From Nocardia thailandica NBRC 100428 (GTDB lineage: Bacteria; Actinomycetota; Actinomycetes; Mycobacteriales; Mycobacteriaceae), in contig NZ_BAGK01000121.1 in assembly GCF_000308795.1 (NCBI RefSeq), forward strand, positions 1 to 45,079: a stretch of DNA of 45,079 nt, read 5' to 3'. Under the pieces are notes generated by a model. It had not been told where the DNA came from. It worked only from the letters and a program-made list of their open reading frames with translations, and did not search any database. The position numbers and the translations under genes are program-made. Shown here piece after piece: positions 39,657-45,079 of this stretch (the stretch's first letter is position 1; each line of letters begins with the position of its first letter).

Positions 39657-39686
39657 TTGGTGGAGTGAGCACGGGTCGGCTAATCT
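39657..39686 (+). promoter_or_regulatory. Promoter of tRNA-Leu
   Basis: TTGGTG (39657-39662) and TAATCT (39681-39686) with an 18-bp spacer, 16 bp before the mature tRNA start. Good match to a sigma-70-type housekeeping promoter. Confidence 0.6.
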
Positions 39687-39702
39687 TTTGGCACACCACC
39701 GA

Positions 39703-39787
39703 GTCCGGGTGGCGGAATGGCAGACGCGCTAGCTTGAGGTGCTAGTGCCCGTATTAGGGCGTGGGGGTTCAAGTCCCCCTCCGGACA
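39703..39787 (+). tRNA. tRNA-Leu (anticodon GAG)
   Basis: An 85-nt cloverleaf with a long variable arm. Acceptor 5' GTCCGGG pairs with TCCGGAC (last pair G-U), anticodon stem CTAGC/GCTAG with loop TTGAGGT gives anticodon GAG, variable arm TGCCCGTATTAGGGCG, and T arm GGGGGTTCAAGTCCCCC. The discriminator is A; CCA is not encoded. It decodes CUC/CUU. The 3' half is overlapped on the other strand by the recombinase reading frame, and it is the likely integration site of the island. Confidence 0.97.
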
Positions 39788-41435
39788 CAACCGTTATACA
39801 CACGGGTGGGCTTGCTTCGGCAAGCACCACCCGTGTTTTTTCGTTGTAGGTCAGTTTCAGGCCGAGTCGGCGGTAGACCTCGTGTTTGTCGTTCGGGTCT
39901 GCTCTGCGGAGCGCGGTGGTGAGTTCGCCGAGTGAGTCGATGAGTTGTCTGATCTCCTCGCGGGTCAGTTGCCTGCCGCGGGCTGTGTCCCTGGTGAGTG
40001 CGTCGAGTCGGGTCTGTGCGAGTTGGCGCTGGTCGAGAGTTTCCTGGGTCCAGGTGGCGACGAGGTGGGGGTCGGTGCCGGCTTCGAGGGCTTGGCGGTG
40101 GGCGGTGAGTGTGCGGTCGAGTTGTGCGAGCTGTCGGCGGGTGGAGGCGATGGCGGGGTCGGGGCCGGGCTGGTTGCCGTGCAGGATGGTCAGGGTTTGT
40201 TCGATGGACTGTGGTTCGAAGGCTGTGGCGAGCCAGGTGTCGAGGGGTTCGGTGATCTGGTCTTCGCGCAGGTACACGGTCGGGGCGTGGTCGATGTTGT
40301 TCGCGGTCGCGTATTCGGTGGGGTAGCGGCAGCGGTAGTGGGCCCGGTCGTGGTTCCAGTTGCCTTGCATGCGGCGGCCGCAGGCGTGGTGGGTGATGAG
40401 TCCCTTGAAGAGGTAGCGGTGCTTGCGGGCGGTGGTGACTCGTCCTGTGGTTCGGGGGCCGCGTGCTGCGAGCTGGTGTTGGACGAGGTCGAAGATGGTG
40501 CGGGTGACCAGTGGCTGGTGGGCGGGGTGTTCGGAGTGGACCCAGCGGGATTTGTCGTTCCAGGTGAGCTTTGTCTGGTGGCCGAGGGCGACGTCGTTGA
40601 CGTCGATGAGGGATTCGTGTTTGGTCTGTTTGTTCCAGACCTGGTGGCCGGTGTAGCGGGGGTTGGTGAGGATGGTGCGGACCGTGCTCTTGGACCAGGC
40701 GATGCCGTTGCGGTGGCGGTTGCGGGCTTGGTCGTGTGCCGACGGGCAGGCGATGCCGTCGGCGGTGAGGCGTTGCGCGATGGCGAAGACACCGATCTGC
40801 GACAGGTATTCGGCGAAGATCCGCTGGACGACGGGGGCTGCGACGGGGTCGGGTTCGAGGCGGTGGAGGCGTTTGCCGTCGGCTGCTTTGCCGGGGTGTG
40901 GGTGTGGGCCGGCGTCGGCGAGTCGGTATCCGTAGGGTGGTCGGCCGCCGAGGTAGCGGCCTTCGATGTGTGCTTGGGCGGCCATGGAGGCGCGGACGCG
41001 GATCTTGATGCGGTTGCGTTCGCCTTTGGACATGCCGCCGAAGACGGACATGATCAGGTCGTGGGCTTCGGAGTCGGGGTCGATGGGTCCGCCGACCTCG
41101 GGTACCCAGAGTTGCACGCCGTAGTGGACGAACACGGGGAAGGTGAGCCCGAATTGGTTGCCGTAGAAGGCGCGTTGGGGTTCGCCGATCACGACGGCAT
41201 CGAATCCGCGGTCGGGGTTGGCGAGTGTTTCGAGGAGACGGTTCGCTTCGGGGCGGCGTCGCCAGGGGATGGCGCGGGATTGGCCGATGTCGAAGAACTC
41301 GGTGACGATCTCGCCGTGGGGTTCGACCAGGGTTCGCGCACGTGCGAGCTGCCAGTTACGGGAGGCGGCCGGGTCCTGCTGGTCTTCGGTGGAGACTCGA
41401 CCGGCGAAGGCAAAACGAATGATCCTGGTTGCCAT
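39729..41435 (-). CDS. Large serine recombinase (recombinase family protein)
   Basis: A 568-residue site-specific recombinase. The N-terminal resolvase domain has catalytic Ser15 in AGRVSTEDQQDP and PRYTGHQVWNKQTKH marks the following recombinase domain; a Cys/His zinc-ribbon part (HHACGRRMQGNW, HYRCRYPTEY) and a C-terminal coiled coil (LAQLDRTLTAHRQALEAG) complete the usual layout. ATG 41435 has GGAG five bases before it; GTG 41441 is an alternative. The last about 35 residues are the antisense reading of the tRNA terminator and tRNA (the GGGLEPPRP text), and the stop lies inside the tRNA gene. It probably catalyses insertion or excision at this site. Confidence 0.9.
   Translation of the reverse strand: MATRIIRFAFAGRVSTEDQQDPAASRNWQLARARTLVEPHGEIVTEFFDIGQSRAIPWRRRPEANRLLETLANPDRGFDAVVIGEPQRAFYGNQFGLTFPVFVHYGVQLWVPEVGGPIDPDSEAHDLIMSVFGGMSKGERNRIKIRVRASMAAQAHIEGRYLGGRPPYGYRLADAGPHPHPGKAADGKRLHRLEPDPVAAPVVQRIFAEYLSQIGVFAIAQRLTADGIACPSAHDQARNRHRNGIAWSKSTVRTILTNPRYTGHQVWNKQTKHESLIDVNDVALGHQTKLTWNDKSRWVHSEHPAHQPLVTRTIFDLVQHQLAARGPRTTGRVTTARKHRYLFKGLITHHACGRRMQGNWNHDRAHYRCRYPTEYATANNIDHAPTVYLREDQITEPLDTWLATAFEPQSIEQTLTILHGNQPGPDPAIASTRRQLAQLDRTLTAHRQALEAGTDPHLVATWTQETLDQRQLAQTRLDALTRDTARGRQLTREEIRQLIDSLGELTTALRRADPNDKHEVYRRLGLKLTYNEKTRVVLAEASPPVCITVVSGGGLEPPRPNTGTSTSS
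39800..39841 (+). terminator. Rho-independent terminator of tRNA-Leu
   Basis: Stem ACACGGGTGG (39800-39809) pairs with CCACCCGTGT (39827-39836), inner stem CTTGC/GCAAG, TTCG loop, then a run of six T. It lies 13 bp after the tRNA on its strand. The minus-strand recombinase frame is translated through it. Confidence 0.88.
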
Positions 41436-41437
41436 GC

Positions 41438-41665
41438 TCACTCCGAACGATCGTTGTCGGGGTCTGAGGGTGCGCAGTTGTGCAGCAGGCGTAGCAGTGC
41501 GGCCGCTGCTGCGGCGTTGAGCTGGGGAGGGTTTCGCGGGCGAACCACATCGAGGGTGTCGGTGTCGATGGGGTGGTGGGGGCCGGGATCTTCGGGCGAG
41601 GGGTTCACGTCGTCAGCGGGCATGACAGGCTCCGGATCGGCCCGCCGGTTTGCTTCCAACTCCAT
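41438..41665 (-). CDS. Small acidic protein coupled to the recombinase
   Basis: A 75-residue protein with an acidic Pro/Asp-rich first half and a helical end (NPPQLNAAAAAALLRLLHNC). No family recognised. Its TGA ends two bases before the recombinase ATG, so the two are coupled. By position it could be an accessory or directionality factor, but it has no visible helix-turn-helix and this is only a guess. Confidence 0.55.
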   Translation of the reverse strand: MELEANRRADPEPVMPADDVNPSPEDPGPHHPIDTDTLDVVRPRNPPQLNAAAAAALLRLLHNCAPSDPDNDRSE

Positions 41666-41668
41666 AGA

Positions 41669-41682
41669 ACAGGAAAACCTGT
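41669..41682. promoter_or_regulatory. Short palindrome before the recombinase operon
   Basis: ACAGG-AAAA-CCTGT, perfect 5-base arms, starts three bases upstream of the small protein's ATG (41665, minus strand). It could be an operator or affect ribosome access in the mRNA. Confidence 0.35.
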
Positions 41683-42282
41683 CGGTGTGCTAGGCATCGA
41701 GCCGGCTGGGTGGATCAGGGACGGGGAGTCGCTTCCAATCCCGCGATCGCCCTGTACGAGCGGGTTCGGGTGAACGGGCCGTGCCGCGAACCGATGCGCC
41801 GGTTCTACGATCCTTCGGACAGGACGGCTGTGCGTTCGGACCAGTCTGGCGACTGCGCCGTGTTCCTGCAACGCCGCCGGCCAGGCTCTGCGAATGACCT
41901 TCGCCGACTGCGGCCACCGGGCCCCTCCCGCCCCGTAGCCCGCCGTATGCGGATTACCAGCGGCGGACTGTCGATAGTCGCGAGACTGTATAGATACCCC
42001 CAGGCCGAAACTGCTTCGCCGATGAGCGAGTTGGCCCGCATGTGCGGGATGGTTCTCAGGCGTCGCCACCTCCCCACGCTGCTCAATTGGCCTCCGCGTC
42101 CGCGGGATGTCCCCGTGGTCGGTTAGTTCGTGGCGGATGTGCAGGAACTATCGCCGTTGTGGCGGGTGATGCAGCACGACGCTGCTAGCCTTGCGCACGG
42201 CGGTGTTGAACTTCGTGCCGCTTGCGGTACTTGTCAGGAGCTTCACCGTTGTTTAGCCGCCATCGGGCGTTTGGAGTGGGTA
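41683..42282. other. Island region without a recognised gene
   Basis: About 600 bp between the recombinase pair and the RelA/SpoT-like gene. Several open frames exist on both strands but their translations are Arg/Pro-rich and match nothing I know. An in-frame extension of the RelA/SpoT gene from GTG 42130 is possible in the right part. It should hold the promoter of that gene. Confidence 0.45.
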
Positions 42283-43572
42283 GTGGGTTTTATCGATGAT
42301 TTCATGGTTCGGTATGCAAAAGAGTTCGATTTCTATGAAAATGTTGCGCGGCGTGCACGCGACTTGATCGACGCAGAATTAGGAAAAGAGGGTGTTAAAG
42401 GTGCGGTAACGCATCGGGCAAAATCCATAGACCGACTCGAGGCGAAGTGTCGTCAGCGAGATGCGAGGACTGGTAAGGCGTATGGCTCTGTCGACGCGAT
42501 ATTTGAAGATATAGTTGATTTGGCGGGAGTGAGGATAGCCCTATATTTTCCTTCGGACGGAGATATCGTTGCATCCATCATCTCAAGGATTTTCGATGTC
42601 ATCGGCGACCCGAAAGTGTTTCCCGATGTGGCAAAAGAAAGGCCGGGAGACCCCCGGTTCTCGGGATATGCTGGAAAGCACTTCCGGGTCAGATTCAAAG
42701 ACGCCGCCCTGTCGTCGGCTGACAAGAGATATGCGAACGCGAAAATAGAGATCCAGATCGCATCTGTATTTATGCATGGCTGGTCCGAAGTTGAACATGA
42801 TTTGGTCTACAAGCCCTTGGATGGCGGCTTGTCGGAGGAGGAGTACTCGCTACTGGACCAACTCAACGGCCTTGCGATGTCAGCCGAGATCGCCCTTGAG
42901 AACCTTAGAAAAGCCATGAAGAGGCGGGTGACGGAGCGAAAGCGAGAGTTTGGTAATCACTACGAATTGACGACCTATCTGCTGGACCGGCTGGGAATTT
43001 CGGACAGGGAGTCCATTACCGGTGCCGGCCTAGGGAGAATGGATCAGTTGTTTTTGTTTCTCGGGCGCCTGGACTTGAATCGACCAATGGCGTTGGACGA
43101 ATATGTGGATTCATTGCATGATCAGTTCGAAAGGCGCCCGCTCGCAGACCAGGTTATCGACGAACTGCTTAGAAATGACGAGAGCCGATATGGTATTTAT
43201 GAGCAAGTTCGCAATCGAAGTGAGGTTGTCGACAGTGGAATTTTGGGCAACTTCATGCTGAGTTGGATTAAACTTGAGCGGCTGGAGAGGGAGCTTCACC
43301 CCGGCGGCCCTGCCATCCGTAGTTTTGGTCGTCAGTTGGAGCGCTCTGGAATTCTGGATGCTGATATGGCCGGTGAGATCGGAGCGATCCGAAACATGCG
43401 CAACAGGATCGTACATGGTCAGGATGACTCCTTCTCGATTGCTGACATTGAGAATGCAACCGAGCGGTTGAACGGGCTCACGAGGCAAATATCTGAAACT
43501 GTTGGACGGCGAAACCTGCACGGTGAAGTCATGCCTACGTCTGTGGAACAATCCGACAGTCCCTCTGAGTAG
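42283..43572 (+). CDS. RelA/SpoT synthetase domain fused to a HEPN-like C-terminus
   Basis: A 429-residue soluble protein. The first about 200 residues are a RelA/SpoT-type nucleotide pyrophosphokinase domain: THRAKSIDRLEAK (Arg46, Lys48), DIVDLAGVRIALYF (Asp79, Arg84), KIEIQIAS (Glu156, Gln158) and HDLVYKPL (Lys177). No HD hydrolase, TGS or ACT domain is present, so it is a small-alarmone-synthetase-like enzyme. A helical middle leads to a C-terminus with IRNMRNRIVHG, an R-x4-H pattern (Arg373, His378) as in HEPN RNases. It could make (p)ppGpp or pppApp, or pyrophosphorylate tRNA like toxSAS toxins. GC near 50% marks it as foreign. GTG 42283 has GGAG six bases before it; GTG 42130 would add 51 residues that do not fit the family. 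Confidence 0.82.
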   Translation: MGFIDDFMVRYAKEFDFYENVARRARDLIDAELGKEGVKGAVTHRAKSIDRLEAKCRQRDARTGKAYGSVDAIFEDIVDLAGVRIALYFPSDGDIVASIISRIFDVIGDPKVFPDVAKERPGDPRFSGYAGKHFRVRFKDAALSSADKRYANAKIEIQIASVFMHGWSEVEHDLVYKPLDGGLSEEEYSLLDQLNGLAMSAEIALENLRKAMKRRVTERKREFGNHYELTTYLLDRLGISDRESITGAGLGRMDQLFLFLGRLDLNRPMALDEYVDSLHDQFERRPLADQVIDELLRNDESRYGIYEQVRNRSEVVDSGILGNFMLSWIKLERLERELHPGGPAIRSFGRQLERSGILDADMAGEIGAIRNMRNRIVHGQDDSFSIADIENATERLNGLTRQISETVGRRNLHGEVMPTSVEQSDSPSE

Positions 43573-44280
43573 TGGTATCCAGTGTGCCGCAACGCCCAGG
43601 ACGGCGGCTGGCGAGTATTTCAACCGGGCGCTAGCTCGCCCCTATGTGCGGCATTCTCGGTAACAGATGAGCATATACCCGGCGCGGCGCGAAGGTGGCG
43701 ACGGCGAGGTTCTAATCGCCCGGGCGATTGTCCCGCTGCCCCGGGCGGTCTCTGTCTGTGTGCCCGCGCGCCATGTGTTTAGTCCGCTAAACGGCGTGTG
43801 GCACCTGAACCGTGTCTGTGCCCGTGTCGGTGGTCCGCCACGGGTCCGTCTCGGCTTGTTATCGGCGACCCCCGACGTTCGAAAGCGCGCGGCGAATGTG
43901 TGTCGGTAAGGCTATCGGGTGGCCTGCGGAGAGGGCCGGTTCGGTGGCCGGACCGGATGGCGAACACGCGAACGGATCGACCCGATTCTCTACTCCGTCG
44001 TCGGGCGCCGAGGCGTAAGCCGAGACACCCGAAGGACTTCCGCTAGATAGGGATCGCCGACGAGCGCTCCTAGCGTAATATCGACGGCATCGAACGGATG
44101 CGCCTCGTCAATGACGACATCACCACCCCCGGTTACGCACCTCGCCGAGCAGATGCGAATCGGGTGACCGTCTGGGCGTTGGAGACGGCTGTGCTCAGCG
44201 GCGTGTAACTGCTGGGCAGATCCGGAAACGGTAAGGCGGCAGCACCGGTGAGGCCGTCGACTGGCACCCGGCGAGCGGAT
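43573..44280. other. Island region with no intact gene
   Basis: About 700 bp. Open frames on both strands are short and lack family signatures. The minus strand at 43990-44187 reads coding-like (GGGDVVIDEAHPFDAVDITL and LVGDPYLAEVLR), perhaps the remnant of a short ORF that followed the broken tyrosine recombinase. A small hairpin, GTTTAG-TCCG-CTAAAC, lies at 43777-43792. Confidence 0.45.
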
Positions 44281-44786
44281 AACCTCGCTGGTGAGGGCCG
44301 ACGACGCACCCGCGACTTCGTTTACGGCTGGCCCGAAATGGCTCAACGTCGAACCGCCATGGGTGTACTGGATGACATGCGCGGATAGACCCGAGCGACT
44401 GCGAAGCCGAAGATTCGCTCCACCCACGTCAACACAGTGTGCCGCAGCCAATGTGCACCGATCTGCAGCGTGGGCCATCTATGGCAGCGCACGTCCCGCA
44501 CCGCATCCACATGTGGCCGTACCGACGGCGCGTGACCGGACGGCCGTGCCGGTAACGCAACGACTGCTCACCAAATTGGTCACTCGGTCGAACTGGGTGG
44601 TAAGCATCGGCGGCATGTTGTCGGCGAGACCTGCTGCGAATGAACCGTGCCGCCTTTCCCTAGCAGCTTCGCCGTCCCCTTCCCCGAACCCACGTCCGAG
44701 GGCCGCAGCGGCAGCGCGCTACCAGTGCGGTGTGCGGTCTTGAGATGTATGCGCAGCAGCAACACGTCCAGCTGCAGTCCCAGCGT
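44281..44786 (-). pseudogene. Tyrosine recombinase (phage-type integrase), C-terminal remnant
   Basis: Four fragments in order on the minus strand, in different frames: LDVLLLRIHLKTAHRTGSAL with PLRPSDV and GGTVHSQQVSP (44622-44786), holding the first catalytic Arg; EQSLRYRHGRPVTRRRYGHM (44501-44569); QIGAHWLRHTVLTWVERIFG then FAVARVY (44385-44465), holding the His-x-x-Arg box; and VNEVAGASSALTSEV (44281-44325), the usual C-terminal helix. The catalytic Tyr is not found. At least two frame breaks separate the fragments, so it cannot work. It points to an older integration in the same place. Confidence 0.7.
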
Positions 44787-44978
44787 CGTCGGGCTATCGA
44801 TTCGCCGCGAACTAGTCCTCGCGCAACTGCTGCACCGCGAGATTGTCGTCGCCAACTGTCGGTGCCTCGACGGGATCGGCTCCGACCGCAATGCCTTGTC
44901 AACCCAGCATCAATCGAACACGTGCATCACGCCCGGCAGGCATAGGTCAATCGACCGGCCCGGCTTCCTTCCGTGGCT

Positions 44979-45079
44979 TCAGTCGCCGTCTCCTTCGGTG
45001 TCGCTGGTGTCGCCTCGCGCCCAGCGTTCGAGGATTTCCCGGTTGTCCGGCGCGATCTCGGGTCGGTCGGTGTAGTGGG
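44979..45079 (-). CDS. C-terminal end of an unidentified protein (5' end off window)
   Basis: The minus strand reads HYTDRPEIAPDNREIL then ERWARGDTSDTEGDGD and a TGA (44979-44981). The acidic ending and normal codon choice suggest a real gene end. It lies upstream of the broken tyrosine recombinase on the same strand and may be its former partner. Too short to classify. Confidence 0.5.
   Translation of the reverse strand, partial: HYTDRPEIAPDNREILERWARGDTSDTEGDGD

Larger units (their letters stand above)
39729..45079. mobile_element. Integrated mobile island at tRNA-Leu(GAG), right end beyond the window
   Basis: A recombinase gene abuts and enters the tRNA-Leu gene, followed by genes with different base composition: a RelA/SpoT-HEPN gene near 50% GC against over 70% for the flanking chromosome, and a broken tyrosine recombinase. 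No second copy of the tRNA 3' end is visible before 45079, so the far boundary lies outside or the repeat has decayed. Confidence 0.7.

Noticed and set aside
40190..40792. Minus-strand Pro/Ser/Thr-rich frame inside the recombinase
   Set aside because: An alternative frame of the recombinase gene on the same strand; the recombinase has recognisable resolvase and zinc-ribbon motifs.
41710..42126. Plus-strand frame of 138 codons in the island
   Set aside because: Arg/Pro-rich translation without family features or a ribosome-binding site; listed only as unassigned region.
43777..43792. Hairpin GTTTAG-TCCG-CTAAAC considered as an attachment or partition site
   Set aside because: Short arms, single copy, and no match to parS or a known att core; kept only as a note in the region description.

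Overview
The window is very GC-rich and behaves like a chromosome segment from the Mycobacteriales, most likely Nocardia or a close relative. The reasons are a DprE1-like oxidase, an EthA-like monooxygenase, a glnX-glnH-pknG cluster, a conservon-type histidine kinase, a GT87 glycosyltransferase, an F420-type Ddn-like reductase, and several start codons sitting 6-8 nt after a TANNNT -10 box (leaderless style). The genus is inferred, not proven.

Layout. 1-5.8 kb: a conservon-type sensor kinase running off the left edge, an aldehyde dehydrogenase-DUF779 pair with its GAF-domain regulator, and a small lipoprotein. 5.8-14.8 kb: metabolic and regulatory genes (alkaline phosphatase-like protein, TetR/SDR divergent pair with tandem operators, NmrA, EamA transporter/LysR divergent pair, TerD-vWA protein, Ddn-like protein, HAD phosphatase). 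15.2-18.1 kb: DprE1-like oxidase and EthA-like monooxygenase, closed by a strong terminator. 18.3-27.0 kb: one tightly overlapping operon, glnX-glnH-(19-codon ORF)-helical protein-pknG-PP2C-vWA-FHA. Its membrane protein and binding protein would sense an extracellular amino acid; kinase, phosphatase and phosphothreonine reader all carry paired cysteine ribbons at their N-termini. 27-33 kb: an SDR, a PLP dehydratase, an orphan response regulator, and the complete ectABCD ectoine/hydroxyectoine operon. 33-39.6 kb: a SEL1-like protein, MarR/membrane protein divergent pair, GT87 transferase, a frameshifted FAD hydroxylase, and a PadR/membrane protein divergent pair with a large inverted repeat.

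39.7 kb to the right edge is an integrated mobile island at a tRNA-Leu(GAG) gene. A serine recombinase faces the tRNA and its reading frame ends inside it. Behind it are a small coupled ORF, a low-GC gene that joins a RelA/SpoT nucleotide-synthetase domain to a HEPN-like C-terminus (candidate toxin or phage-defence effector), and a decayed tyrosine recombinase. This fusion gene is the most promising candidate for a poorly described system; the ribbon-tagged PknG/PP2C/FHA operon is second.

Recurrent decay or oddity: an aldehyde dehydrogenase with two in-frame deletions that remove the usual general-base Glu, a DprE1 homologue with Ser in place of the benzothiazinone-target Cys, a one-base frameshift in the FAD hydroxylase, and a phosphatase-like gene without a canonical start codon at its expected N-terminus.
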